From Paracoccus zeaxanthinifaciens ATCC 21588 (lineage in GTDB: Bacteria > Pseudomonadota > Alphaproteobacteria > Rhodobacterales > Rhodobacteraceae), in the NCBI RefSeq assembly GCF_000420145.1, contig NZ_ATUJ01000004.1:228892-292891 (forward strand): a stretch of 64,000 nucleotides of DNA. The letters run 5' to 3'. The notes under the pieces were generated by a model. That model saw only the letters and a program-made list of their open reading frames with translations, did not search any database and had not been told where the DNA came from. Below are positions 46,670 to 55,282 of this stretch, piece after piece (within the stretch, counting starts at the first letter, position 1; each line of letters opens with the position of its first letter). The translations under genes and the position numbers were made by a program.

Positions 46670-48157
46670 CTACATCGACGGCCCGTCCCGATAGTCGTGC
46701 TCGATCTCGGGTCCACCGCGCGTCTCGATGGCGTTCCACGACCTGATGACGAACCCGACGAAGCGCCTGAGTAGCGACTGCCCCGGCGCCCTAGGCGCAT
46801 CCGCTGCGAACGCGCCCCGAAGTTGGCTGCCCAGTCCACGTCCCGTGATCTTGTTGTTAGTCACGGTCACCGAGCCATCCTCCAGACCGGTCATGATGGC
46901 ATTCAGACCCTCGAAGGCATTCTCCAGATCCTGCTCCTTCGCTTTGACGGCTTCCTCTCGGGCAGTGACCCTTGCCTCGTGCAGCTTTGCCTGACGAATA
47001 AAGGCCTCCTTCTGATCGCTCAGCGCTTTCCTCTCCGCAGCCAGATTTGCCTCGGCGGCCGCCAGATCCAGTGCCCGAGCCTCCAGGGAGGCCCGCGTTT
47101 CCGCATTGCTGGCTTCGGCAGCGGCATTCTGCTGCGCGAACTTGAGGTTGGTTTCATGGTCACTCTTCTGGCTCTGCATCACCTTCGCCAGGCGCTTCGC
47201 CGTCTCCTTCTCGGCAGCATGCTGCCTGGTGGTCTTGCGGGCCTTGCGCGGCCCGTCCCGCAGCAGGCCCGAGGGCGCACCGACCTGAGCGTGATAATCG
47301 TCCTGGAACGCGCGTAGCGCCGCGTTATAGGCCTTGTTCTCGGCAGTGCGTCCCCTTGTGCGGCGATGCTCTTGTTGATGGGCCTTGTTGCGCTCGCGCC
47401 AATCCGCAAGCAGCGCGTCATTGCGTGCCTCGCAGGCCGCGCATTCGGCCTCCCAGGCCGCGATCTTCTCGCGATAGGCGATCTCGTTTCTGGCCTGCGT
47501 CTTGCGGTTCTTGCTGGGCTTGAACTTCTTGGGCTTCCTCGGCCTCGGCTCCAGCTCGGGCCGGGGCAGGCCCGGGATGGGTGTCGTCGCCTCCTCGCTT
47601 TCCCGCACCCGCTCCGCTGCAGCCTTGCCCGCATGAAGCTTGTTGGCGTTGAGTTTCGGATCCCCGACGTTCAGCGCCAAGATATGGAAGTGCACATGCG
47701 CTTCATCCGTGTGCACAACGACTGCATATTCCACGCCCGGAGGCATGCGCTTCTCGAAGTGGCTCACCGCCCGGTCCATCCAGGCCCCGACCTCTCGTTT
47801 CAGCTCGGGCGATTTGCCGCCCCAGATATCCTCGATCCTGGCCGGGTGAGAGTGGATCTCGGTATAGAGCGTATGGGCGTCGTTCCTCAGGCGTCTCTGA
47901 TAAGACCGACCCGACGGATTTTGGACCGTTTCGACAGTATTGGCGGTCAGGGTCCTCCAGAGCGCCCGCAGTTCCTCCACCGACCTGGTCCCGGGAAACT
48001 GCTGCGCCGGTCGCGGAGAAGAAACATGCTCCGAATATCGCGCCTCCCGTGCGGCTTCCGCGAATACCTGCTCCGCCGAGTTGAAGTGGTCGCTTCCGCG
48101 CGTGGCCTGTCTTGGTTTTGCGCTGTAGCACTCGATATGGACGAACTGATAGGACAT
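46670..48157 (-). CDS. MobV-like (Mob_Pre) relaxase
   Basis: 495 residues. The metal-binding motif HTDEAHVHFHIL contains His149, Asp151, Glu152, His156 and His158, matching the HxDExxxHxH motif of MobV relaxases. After residue 180 comes a basic Pro/Lys-rich linker and then a long coiled coil (about 300-440). GGGAGGGG precedes ATG 48157. The enzyme nicks at oriT to start transfer with conjugation machinery supplied by another element. No mating-pair genes lie here, so the island would be mobilizable, not self-transmissible. Confidence 0.78.
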   Translation of the reverse strand: MSYQFVHIECYSAKPRQATRGSDHFNSAEQVFAEAAREARYSEHVSSPRPAQQFPGTRSVEELRALWRTLTANTVETVQNPSGRSYQRRLRNDAHTLYTEIHSHPARIEDIWGGKSPELKREVGAWMDRAVSHFEKRMPPGVEYAVVVHTDEAHVHFHILALNVGDPKLNANKLHAGKAAAERVRESEEATTPIPGLPRPELEPRPRKPKKFKPSKNRKTQARNEIAYREKIAAWEAECAACEARNDALLADWRERNKAHQQEHRRTRGRTAENKAYNAALRAFQDDYHAQVGAPSGLLRDGPRKARKTTRQHAAEKETAKRLAKVMQSQKSDHETNLKFAQQNAAAEASNAETRASLEARALDLAAAEANLAAERKALSDQKEAFIRQAKLHEARVTAREEAVKAKEQDLENAFEGLNAIMTGLEDGSVTVTNNKITGRGLGSQLRGAFAADAPRAPGQSLLRRFVGFVIRSWNAIETRGGPEIEHDYRDGPSM

Positions 48158-48702
48158 GTGCCCCTCCCTCAAGTTCCCCCACAGGTCGAGTTGGGCGTTG
48201 CCTCTCTGTTCCGCAAGAACTAAGCTTGAACTACACCCCATGACCTCTGCGCCGTAAAAGCTCGCTACAGTGACAGACTGTAGGTAGCTCTTCGAGCTAC
48301 CGTCTGCCCCTCACGCCGGGGAGGCGCTCCATCGCCCTTGCGGGCAATTGCGCGGAGACCTGGCGGCCTCCTTGCGGCCCGCGGCTGGCGCCGCGGTCCC
48401 GATTCAGAAGGTGCCTGCGTAGGGCCTGCGGCGGGCACTCGACCTCGATTGGATATATCGCGGCGGCCCCTTGAATCATGGCCGGGACCTGTCCCGGCCA
48501 TGCGCGCGGCAGCGCGCGAACGATGTGTTACGTGATGACGCTGGCTCGACGTGCCTTGGGCAATTGCTAAGGCCATGTCCGCTGGCATGGGCTGTGCAAA
48601 CCGCGTTGCGTGTGGATGGCCGCCGTTCGCTTCGTCGCTTGGCAAGGTCGGCAAAGCAGACGAAGCGAAGCTTCGCCCAGCCACGTCATCGACAACCTTG
48701 GG
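48158..48702. other. gene-free leader between relaxase and HD-domain gene, likely with oriT
   Basis: About 545 bases without a credible gene; the frames here are short and have no family likeness. It contains the perfect hairpin at 48283-48301, GC-rich and purine-biased blocks and the ribosome site of the relaxase. Position and the hairpin suggest the transfer origin. Confidence 0.5.
48283..48301 (-). other. hairpin of a putative oriT
   Basis: Perfect eight-base inverted repeat ggtagctc / gagctacc with a TTC loop, 126 bases upstream of the relaxase start and followed by gtctgcccctcacg. Relaxases of this type bind a hairpin next to the nick. The nick position is not known. Confidence 0.4.
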
Positions 48703-49266
48703 CTACCACTTGAAGACATGCCGCAAGACGCGAAAGTTGCCGCTAAGCTTGTTGCCTCCCAGATCCCCGGCAAGCCTTTGCAAGACGCCGCCGAAACCAT
48801 AGTTCGGAATGGCATCCTCCACAGCCTTCACTTGCACCCGTGTCAAACCCTTACGGATTTTTCCATCGGTCGCGTCGATCCAATCGCCCTTGCGAATTGC
48901 TTCTACGATAGCCTGGTTGGGCCCGCGATAGGGGAAGACCTTGTGATGCCAGTGGATCGCATCGCGCAGCAACCGAGGATCAAGCCCCCAGCAATATTTT
49001 TCGTTGTCGGCCAGAGCGTGTTCTTCGGATGGCTCCAGATAAGCCAGCTCGTTCTCCGTCCAGAGCCCAATGTCGTGGTAGACAAGAGCGGTTTCAACCA
49101 GAGGCCTTGCTTCTTCGTCACCACCGAGAAAGTGCATTGCATAGGTGATCACGCGATAAACGTGACCGCGATATGCCGGGTAATCGTCGCCAATGATGTC
49201 CCGGTAAGGGGCAAACAATCGTTCCACACGATCACTATGATCGATCGCTTGAATGATATCGGGCAT
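48703..49266 (-). CDS. HD-domain phosphohydrolase-like protein
   Basis: 187 residues. The metal-binding residues are His in YRGHVYRVI, His-Asp in ALVYHDIGLWT and a later His pair in AIHWHHKVFPY. It has the size of small HD hydrolases that act on nucleotides or cofactors. AGAGAGG precedes ATG 49266. Divergent from a TetR regulator and sharing its operator region, so it is probably the regulated target. The substrate is unknown. Confidence 0.75.
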   Translation of the reverse strand: MPDIIQAIDHSDRVERLFAPYRDIIGDDYPAYRGHVYRVITYAMHFLGGDEEARPLVETALVYHDIGLWTENELAYLEPSEEHALADNEKYCWGLDPRLLRDAIHWHHKVFPYRGPNQAIVEAIRKGDWIDATDGKIRKGLTRVQVKAVEDAIPNYGFGGVLQRLAGDLGGNKLSGNFRVLRHVFKW

Positions 49267-49301
49267 ATTGCAACCTCTCTTGGAACTGGATGGCGCAGGT
49301 T

Positions 49302-49351
49302 GTAATCAGGTGATTACAGTTACGGGGAAAGGTAAGTCAACAGGTGATTAC
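49302..49351. promoter_or_regulatory. TetR operator region between HD and TetR genes
   Basis: GTAATCA-GG-TGATTAC is a perfect palindrome (49302-49317). The block CAGGTGATTAC is repeated 34 bases later (49341-49351). Both sit between the divergent starts, so the regulator probably represses both genes. Confidence 0.65.
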
Positions 49352-49378
49352 TTGGATATCGAATTGAGCAAGCCAAAG

Positions 49379-49945
49379 ATGCCTGACGCGAAGCCACGCA
49401 ATCCCTCCGCAACCAGAGACGCCCTGATGGGTGCGGCGCGCGCAGAATTTCAGCGGACGGGTTATGAGGCAGCAAGCACACGCAAGATCGCGTCGGCAGC
49501 GGGGTGCAATCCCGCCCTGATCAGCCGTTACTACGGATCGAAGATCGGCTTGTTCGAAGCGGTCATGGAAGAATGTATCGACCTTGCCCCGCTTCAAGGA
49601 CTGCCACTGCCTGAAATGGTTGAGGCATTGGCTGACATCGCCCTGGGCAAGGCCGATCCGACGGGCGGCTTTGATCCATTGGTCGTCGCCATCAAGTCCT
49701 CCGGTTCCGTCGAAGCGCAGGACGTTATTCGCACCAAGCTTGGCAACCCAATGGTGAAGCAACTGGCGGCCCTGATCGGCGGCAACAATTCCGATCAGAA
49801 GGCTGGCGTGATACTCAGCATCATTTCGGGAATGTTCGTTGGTCGTGTCTCGGTGGATGCCGAGGCACTTTCTGCGGATCACGACAGTGCCTTGAAGGAG
49901 TTGCTGGTGCACGCGATGACGGCCGTATTGTCGCCCGATCGTTAG
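49379..49945 (+). CDS. TetR-family transcriptional regulator
   Basis: 188 residues. The N-terminal helix-turn-helix is clear: RDALMGAARAEFQRTGYEAAS, then TRKIASAAGCNPALISRYYGSKIGLFEAV, shown here as TRKIASAAGCN and LISRYYGSKIGLF. The C-terminal half is all helical, with no ligand motif I recognise. ATG 49379 is chosen; an upstream frame to 49253 runs through the operator. It lies between the HD gene and an IS5 remnant. Confidence 0.85.
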   Translation: MPDAKPRNPSATRDALMGAARAEFQRTGYEAASTRKIASAAGCNPALISRYYGSKIGLFEAVMEECIDLAPLQGLPLPEMVEALADIALGKADPTGGFDPLVVAIKSSGSVEAQDVIRTKLGNPMVKQLAALIGGNNSDQKAGVILSIISGMFVGRVSVDAEALSADHDSALKELLVHAMTAVLSPDR

Positions 49946-50014
49946 GCTCAGGACCCATCAATCGGCCTGCGGCGCCACTGGCGGCGTAGTTCACACCTCC
50001 AACCATAGGAGGGT

Positions 50015-50158
50015 GTGGCCAATAGTTTGGGGTTGAGCGACGAGCAGATGGCACGGCTCGAGCCCTTCTTTCCGAAGAGCCATGACGGGCCACGGATCGA
50101 TGATCGCCGTGTTCCGAGCGGGCGATCTGCCCCCGGAATGTCCATCGCCCTAACGTAG
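50015..50158 (+). pseudogene. N-terminal fragment of an IS5-family transposase
   Basis: The frame reads LGLSDEQMARLEPFFPKS then HDGPRIDDRRVPSG, the N-terminus of IS5-family (IS427-like) transposases, and breaks off after about 40 codons into unrelated sequence and a stop. No downstream half is present nearby. It is the remains of an old insertion. Confidence 0.7.
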
Positions 50159-50248
50159 AGTTTGCTTCATCACAAATGAGCAGACGACATGAGGAAAAGG
50201 CCTGCCCTGGGATCGAACGAACCCGAAACCTGGCGAGATGCCGGAACT

Positions 50249-50530
50249 CTACAGAGTTCTACGGTCCGCTGGCAGATGCTGCATCTTGTTGGCAGGTGAG
50301 AACCCTGCCACGGATGCTGCCGCCACAAACGCGGCACGAGCGGAACTTACAGGCAGGAGGCATTCCATCGCTGCGTCGATCCGGCTCAGCGCCGCATCGC
50401 GGGCGGCGCCGGAGGTCGGCCAGTTGACCTCGAGCCAATAGCGAGCCTGCTCTATTGTAGAGATCGCCTTGATCTCAGTTCCGTCGTCAGAGTGCAGTGC
50501 AAGGGGGCTACCCCAGTTCAGTTCTATCAT
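50249..50530 (-). CDS. DUF982 family protein
   Basis: 93 residues. The core WGSPLALHSDDGTEIKAIST, ARYWLEVNWP and DAAMECLLPV fits DUF982, a small family frequent in rhizobia and Paracoccus and often multicopy on accessory DNA. The function is unknown. The C-terminal tail after FVAAASVAGF is a little longer than usual. It lies between an IS remnant and cspA on the same strand as cspA. Confidence 0.75.
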   Translation of the reverse strand: MIELNWGSPLALHSDDGTEIKAISTIEQARYWLEVNWPTSGAARDAALSRIDAAMECLLPVSSARAAFVAAASVAGFSPANKMQHLPADRRTL

Positions 50531-50598
50531 ATCATTTTTTTCTTTTTATGTTTCAGCTCTCCCAGAATCTCGGCCAGAACCAGTTCCTGAATGCAAAC

Positions 50599-50622
50599 GG
50601 GGACGGCCTGATGGCCGCCCCC
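50599..50622 (-). terminator. terminator-like hairpin after cspA
   Basis: On the minus strand GGGGGCGGCC, ATCA, GGCCGTCCCC with one G-U pair, then GTTTG. It is 24 bases after the cspA stop. Confidence 0.55.
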
Positions 50623-50646
50623 GCCGTAGCTATGTGCCGAGTGGGC

Positions 50647-50853
50647 TTATGCCAGAGTCAGATTGGTAGCGGATTCGCGACCGTCACGACCACGCTCGAT
50701 GTCGAAGCTCACGGCTTGCCCATCGGCAAGCGAGGTCAGGCCTGCGCGCTCGACCGCGGAAATGTGAACGAAAACGTCGCTGCTGCTACCTTCCGGTGCA
50801 ATGAAGCCGAAGCCTTTGGTGCTGTTGAACCATTTCACGGTGCCAGTGGCCAT
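50647..50853 (-). CDS. cold-shock protein (CspA family)
   Basis: 68 residues. RNP1 KGFGFIAPE and RNP2 DVFVHIS are intact, with GTVKWFNSTKGFGFI at the start. It is a single OB-fold RNA chaperone. AGGAGA lies before ATG 50853. A leader of unknown length in the following gap may carry cold-responsive structure. Confidence 0.95.
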   Translation of the reverse strand: MATGTVKWFNSTKGFGFIAPEGSSSDVFVHISAVERAGLTSLADGQAVSFDIERGRDGRESATNLTLA

Positions 50854-51219
50854 CGTGTCGTCTCCTGATATATCGCCATCCGCGAGATTGCGATGGCCCG
50901 GCTCGGTCCCGTCTTAAAGACAACTGAAGCCGATGAGGGAGACAGAAGGTCGAAGATTAGTCGCGATGCCAGTATCAGATGGAGGCTTTCAAGCAAGAAT
51001 ACAAGCCTTGCCAGAAAGGTGGTTGGGGCGCCCAGAGGGTTGGACCGTTCGACAGCCCCTGAAACCGCGATGAAAGCGCCCCCTCATCGCTTTGACATGG
51101 TTCATGTCTTGCCGATGTGGGAGACCCCGAGCACCACTTCGTGCAGGCGCGCTGCGCGTCAATGGATCGGCTCATCAGGCCATAGAATTTCGGCGCGTGC
51201 AGCAAGTTGGAATGCCATA
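50854..51219. other. gene-free gap between cspA and the sugar enzyme operon
   Basis: About 366 bases. The first part must hold the cspA promoter and leader. I see no protein family in the short frames, no RNA gene and no strong hairpin in the remainder. It may be a scar of past insertions. Confidence 0.5.
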
Positions 51220-52179
51220 TCAGATATCCTGCGGTTTGAAATCTGCGGGGTCGCGCGGCATTACACTCTTCAAAAGAGCTACGGATTTTTCCAGCCCTTC
51301 CAATGAATTGAGCAGCACATCTTCATGTTCTATCGAAAGCCAGCCGTCGTAGCCCGCCATCTTCAGGCGATAGCAGAACTGACGCCACCATTCATCCCCA
51401 TGGCCGAAACCAAGCGTGATGTAGGACCAGGCCCGCGCCGGAATATCCATCAGCGGTCCGTTCTCAAGCAGTGAGTTGGCGGCCTGAACGGGGGCGTTCA
51501 GCATCGTGTCCTTGGCATGCACATGGTAGATCAGATCACCCAATGCATCGGCGGCGGCCAGCGGATCGGCCCCCATCCAGAACAGGTGCGACGGATCAAG
51601 GTTCGCGCCGATTACGGGGCCTATGGCTTCGTTCAGCCGCTTGAGGGATGCGACATTGTAGACGCATTGGTTGCCGTGCAGTTCCAGCGCGATGCGCGTC
51701 ACGCCGTTTTCGCGGGCGAGCCCGGCAATCTCGGACCAGAAGGGGATCAGCTTCTCCTCCCACTGGTATCGAAGGATCTCTTGTGTTTCCGGAGGCCAAG
51801 ACGACACCACCCAATTGGGCATGGTGTCCCCTGGGCTTCCGGCCGGCAGGCCCGACATCGTGCAGACGGTGGTCACACCCATGTCGCCCGCCACGCGGAT
51901 GGTGTCGCGCAGGTCCCTGCCCTGCGTCGCATCGGTCGGATGCAGAGGGTTGCCATTGGCATTCAGGCTGATGATCTCAAGCCCGCGATCCTGAAACGCG
52001 CGGTGGAAGTCGTCCCGTTTCCGGCGGTCTTCCAGCATGCCGCGCAAGTCGAAATGCGGGGCGGTGGACCAGCCGCAGGTGTTCACCTCGACCCCCGACA
52101 CCCCCATACGTGCCGCGTGGTCCAGCATCTCGGTCAGGCTGATGCCGCCGAGGCTGTCGGATACGAAACCCAGTTTCAT
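51220..52179 (-). CDS. sugar phosphate isomerase/epimerase-like TIM-barrel protein
   Basis: 319 residues of the AP-endonuclease-2 fold. Metal-binding marks are GVEVNTCGW early, ALELHGNQ with Glu in the middle, GANLDPSHLFWMG, and VHAKDTM then the final SIEHEDV with Glu. It should isomerise, epimerise or dehydrate a sugar or polyol derivative (IolE, IolI and DTE enzymes share the fold). ATG 52179 overlaps the stop of the Gfo/Idh gene (ATGA). Last gene of the operon. Confidence 0.85.
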   Translation of the reverse strand: MKLGFVSDSLGGISLTEMLDHAARMGVSGVEVNTCGWSTAPHFDLRGMLEDRRKRDDFHRAFQDRGLEIISLNANGNPLHPTDATQGRDLRDTIRVAGDMGVTTVCTMSGLPAGSPGDTMPNWVVSSWPPETQEILRYQWEEKLIPFWSEIAGLARENGVTRIALELHGNQCVYNVASLKRLNEAIGPVIGANLDPSHLFWMGADPLAAADALGDLIYHVHAKDTMLNAPVQAANSLLENGPLMDIPARAWSYITLGFGHGDEWWRQFCYRLKMAGYDGWLSIEHEDVLLNSLEGLEKSVALLKSVMPRDPADFKPQDI

Positions 52180-53201
52180 GCCGCCCTGCCTTTCTGGATC
52201 GAATAGAAATCCGGCCTGCCGATCATCCGGACGGGCGTCTTCTGCCCGCTGTCCAGTGCCAGGGCGCCCGCTTCCGCGACAATCGCCGCGCAATAGCCAT
52301 CCCAGCAGTCCGAAGCGATGGCCGGGAAGACCCCGGTGTTCACGAAGCGTAGGAAATCGCGGTTCTGACGGACATAGGCCTCGTGGTAGCGACCGCGCCA
52401 ATCTGCGTCGTATCGGGTGGATGCGGCCAGCCTCATGTCGGTCCGGCTGTAGGCCACATTGTTCATCGCGACACTGCCGCGCTCGCCCACAAGTTCGGCG
52501 CGCACGTCATAGCCGTAGTCGGCATTGTTGTTCACCTCGATGGTGACGACCTGACCGCCGTCGGTTTCCAGCACCATCACGACCGGCGCCACGCGCCCGT
52601 CCGACCGTCTGGGTTGAGTCGCGGTCACGCTGGTGAATTCGCAGCCAAGGACATGGCGGACAACATCGAATTCATGCGGGGCGGAATTGGTGATCGCCAT
52701 GGCGCCGGTGAAATCGGAAGCCGGAGTTTCGACATTGCGGTGAAAGTTGTGCATCATCAACGCACGTCCCAGCCGGCCTTGATCCAGCGCCTGTTTCATC
52801 TCGACATAGGCCTGATCATAGCGGCGCATGAAGCCCAGCATGACGCAGCGCGTGCCGACATTCTGCTCGGCCTGCATCACCTGAAGGCATTCACCGGATT
52901 TCTGTGACAACGGCTTTTCGCACAGCACCGGCTTGCCCGCCGCAATGCAGGCAGTCGACAGCGGTGCATGGGTGAAATCGGGCGAGGCGATGATGACCGC
53001 ATCCACGTCGTCGCGCGCGATCACGGATTGCGGGTCGCCGGACACGTCCTGCGCCCCGCAACCATCGGCAAGCGCCCTGGCGCGGTTTGCGTCCATGTCG
53101 CAGATCACCTGAAGCTGCGCGCCGGGCATGTCCTCGGCAACGATCTTTGCGTGATCCGCGCCCATCAGTCCCGCGCCGATGACGGCAAGCCTGATTGTCA
53201 T
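52176..53201 (-). CDS. Gfo/Idh/MocA-family oxidoreductase
   Basis: 341 residues. N-terminal Rossmann fold RLAVIGAGLMGADHAK, DVDAVIIASPDFTHAP, the catalytic lysine motif PVLCEKPLS and the later NSAPHEFDVVRHVLG with the conserved His and Asp. It oxidises a cyclic polyol or sugar with NAD(P), as inositol 2-dehydrogenase does. It fits with the adjacent TIM-barrel enzyme and ABC importer to oxidise an imported polyol. ATG 53201 starts MTIRLAV; the longer reading adds five residues. Confidence 0.88.
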   Translation of the reverse strand: MTIRLAVIGAGLMGADHAKIVAEDMPGAQLQVICDMDANRARALADGCGAQDVSGDPQSVIARDDVDAVIIASPDFTHAPLSTACIAAGKPVLCEKPLSQKSGECLQVMQAEQNVGTRCVMLGFMRRYDQAYVEMKQALDQGRLGRALMMHNFHRNVETPASDFTGAMAITNSAPHEFDVVRHVLGCEFTSVTATQPRRSDGRVAPVVMVLETDGGQVVTIEVNNNADYGYDVRAELVGERGSVAMNNVAYSRTDMRLAASTRYDADWRGRYHEAYVRQNRDFLRFVNTGVFPAIASDCWDGYCAAIVAEAGALALDSGQKTPVRMIGRPDFYSIQKGRAA

Positions 53202-53291
53202 TGCAAGTCTCCTCACGTCGGGTCGGAACAGCTCCGCCCGTCGAATTCTGGGGTCGTTGGGATCGGGCAGATCCTGTCTGCCCTTTTCTTG

Positions 53292-54116
53292 TCAGAGCGG
53301 TGCCGCGGCCGTGCGACCTTCGGCGGCATCCGCCGGGCCCTCGATGCTGGCTTCCAGATCGGCCATGCTTTCACCGCCCGCCATCAGATCGGCGATCTCC
53401 TCTCGGGTTCTCTCTCCCTTGCGGAAATCGGCCGCGATCGCTCCGCGGATCAGGACCGCGAAATGGTCGCCCACCGCCATCGCATGCATGACCTGATGGG
53501 TGATGAAGATGACAGCAAGGCCCCGGCGCTTGGCCTCATTGACGATGCGCAGGACATGAGCCGCCTGCTTTACCCCAAGCGCCGCGGTCGGTTCGTCAAG
53601 GATCAGGACGCGGGCGCCGAAATAGACGGCCCGCGCGATGGCCAGCGATTGCCGTTCACCCCCCGACAAGCCGCCGACAAGGCGGTCGCCATCGGTGATG
53701 CGGGTGATGCCCATTTTCTGGACTTCCTCGACCGCGATCCGGTTCGCCTTCTCGCGGTCGAAGACCCTGAAGGGACCGAAGCCGCGCGTCGGCTCCATCC
53801 CCATGAAGAAGTTGCGCCCGATCGACATCAGCGGATAGGTTCCGCCGAACTGGTGCACGGTGGCAATGCCGCGTGCCTGTGCGTCGCGCGGCCCGCTGAA
53901 CCTGGTTGCCTGGCCATCCATCAGGATCTCGCCGCGCGTCGGCTGATGCACTCCGGCAAGCGTCTTGATCAGCGTCGATTTTCCCGCGCCGTTGTCGCCA
54001 AGAAGGCAGAGCACCTCTCCCTCGCCCACCTTCAGGCTGATTTCATGCAGCACGTCGATGGGCCCGAACGACTTGTCGACATTGCGGAGTTCGATAACAG
54101 GGGTTCCACTGGACAT
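53292..54116 (-). CDS. sugar ABC transporter ATP-binding protein (single ATPase domain, FrcA-like)
   Basis: 274 residues, one ATPase domain. Walker A LLGDNGAGKSTLIKTL, signature LSGGERQSLAIARA, Walker B VLILDEPTAALG and switch His in FITHQV. The single-domain CUT2 form resembles FrcA of rhizobia rather than the double-domain RbsA. It powers uptake with the permease 11 bases upstream. The start is ATG 54116. Confidence 0.9.
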   Translation of the reverse strand: MSSGTPVIELRNVDKSFGPIDVLHEISLKVGEGEVLCLLGDNGAGKSTLIKTLAGVHQPTRGEILMDGQATRFSGPRDAQARGIATVHQFGGTYPLMSIGRNFFMGMEPTRGFGPFRVFDREKANRIAVEEVQKMGITRITDGDRLVGGLSGGERQSLAIARAVYFGARVLILDEPTAALGVKQAAHVLRIVNEAKRRGLAVIFITHQVMHAMAVGDHFAVLIRGAIAADFRKGERTREEIADLMAGGESMADLEASIEGPADAAEGRTAAAPL

Positions 54117-54127
54117 CGGCCGTCTCC

Positions 54128-55183
54128 TTACTTCTTCTTCGTCGACCAGCTGGTGGCCAGCTTGCGGAAGGTGTCGTTCATCAGGACCGCGATCAGAAGC
54201 ATCACGCCGATGATCAGGAAGGACAGGTTCCGGTCGATTTCCGTATAGCCGATCCCTTGCTGCACCACGCCCAGGGTCAGCGTGCCGAAGACGATGCCCA
54301 TCACCGTGCCGAAGCCACCGGTCAGCAGCAGCCCGCCGACGACGCATGCGATGATCGTGTTGAAGATCATCCCGAAATTGGCCTGCGATGTCGCCGCGTT
54401 GAACTGGATCGTCTGCAGCACGCCCGCGAATGCGGTCGATGTCGAGCTGAGCATGAACAGCCCGATCTTCAGACGCTGCACGGGGATGCCGGCGTTGCGC
54501 GCGCTTTCCTGATCGCCGCCAAGCGCAAAGACCCAGTTTCCCCAGGGGCTTTTGTGAAGGAAAAAGATGAAGCCGACGATCATCGCGATCCACCAGAAGA
54601 CCGATGACCGGAAGCCACCAAGCAGCCGCCCGCCGAACAGCGTCTTCGCCCAATCCGGTGCATTCAGCGACGTTTGGGTGGTGTTGATGAAGACGATCGA
54701 CAGCGACAGCGTCAGGCCTGCCACGGCGAACAGCGTGGCCAGCGTGACGATGAAGGACGGAACCTGCGTCCGGGTCACGATCATGCCGTTGATGAATCCT
54801 ATCAACGCACCTACCGACAGGGCCGCGCAAACCCCCAGCATGATCGGCATTTCGTAATAGCCCGAGATGACGGCGACCGTCATGGCCGAAGCCGGAAGCA
54901 CCGCACCGGTCGAGATATCAAGCTCTCCGGCGATCATCAGGAAGCCGACCGGGATCGCGATCATGCCGACGGTAGAGGCAAAGTTCACCCAGGTCGAAAT
55001 CCCGCCCACCGACAGGAAATTGCGCTGGAACCCGAAGATAGCAAAAACGATGAATACCATGGCGAAGCCCATGAAGGCCCCGGCGGCCGGGCTGCGCATG
55101 AGTTCGCCAAGGGATAAGCTGGGCGAAGGCTTTTCGGCGCGCGGGCTTTCCGCCGGACCACCTGTCGATGTCGTGTCGGTCAT
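54128..55183 (-). CDS. sugar ABC transporter permease (RbsC/FrcC-like)
   Basis: 351 residues, about nine helices after a Ser/Pro-rich cytoplasmic N-terminus. The family loops are clear: FLMIAGELDISTGAVLPASA, GVCAALSVGALIGFINGMIV, LGGDQESARNAGIPVQRLKI and FNTIIACVVGGLLLTGGFG. It forms the channel for the periplasmic binding protein upstream. ATG 55183 has GGAG eight bases upstream. Confidence 0.92.
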   Translation of the reverse strand: MTDTTSTGGPAESPRAEKPSPSLSLGELMRSPAAGAFMGFAMVFIVFAIFGFQRNFLSVGGISTWVNFASTVGMIAIPVGFLMIAGELDISTGAVLPASAMTVAVISGYYEMPIMLGVCAALSVGALIGFINGMIVTRTQVPSFIVTLATLFAVAGLTLSLSIVFINTTQTSLNAPDWAKTLFGGRLLGGFRSSVFWWIAMIVGFIFFLHKSPWGNWVFALGGDQESARNAGIPVQRLKIGLFMLSSTSTAFAGVLQTIQFNAATSQANFGMIFNTIIACVVGGLLLTGGFGTVMGIVFGTLTLGVVQQGIGYTEIDRNLSFLIIGVMLLIAVLMNDTFRKLATSWSTKKK

Positions 55184-55239
55184 GGGGGTGTCTCCAGGAT
55201 GGTATCGCTTGCGCCCCATGTCATGCGGGGCGATGAAAG

Positions 55240-55264
55240 GGACCTGCCCGGCAAAGGCAGGTCC
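55240..55264 (-). promoter_or_regulatory. intercistronic hairpin between sugar-binding protein and permease
   Basis: Perfect nine-base inverted repeat ggacctgcc / ggcaggtcc with a seven-base loop, in the 99-base gap, followed by CTTTC on the minus strand. Likely a partial terminator or stabiliser of the binding-protein message. Confidence 0.55.
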
Positions 55265-55282
55265 TGTTTTGCTGGCAAAGGA

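Noticed and set aside
48265..48684. Open frame in the relaxase leader
   Set aside because: Low-complexity Arg/Pro/Ala-rich translation, no ribosome site, and it covers the likely oriT hairpin.
50975..51205. Minus-strand frame in the gap after cspA
   Set aside because: No family likeness, no ribosome site and odd composition. It could be transposase debris, but this cannot be supported.
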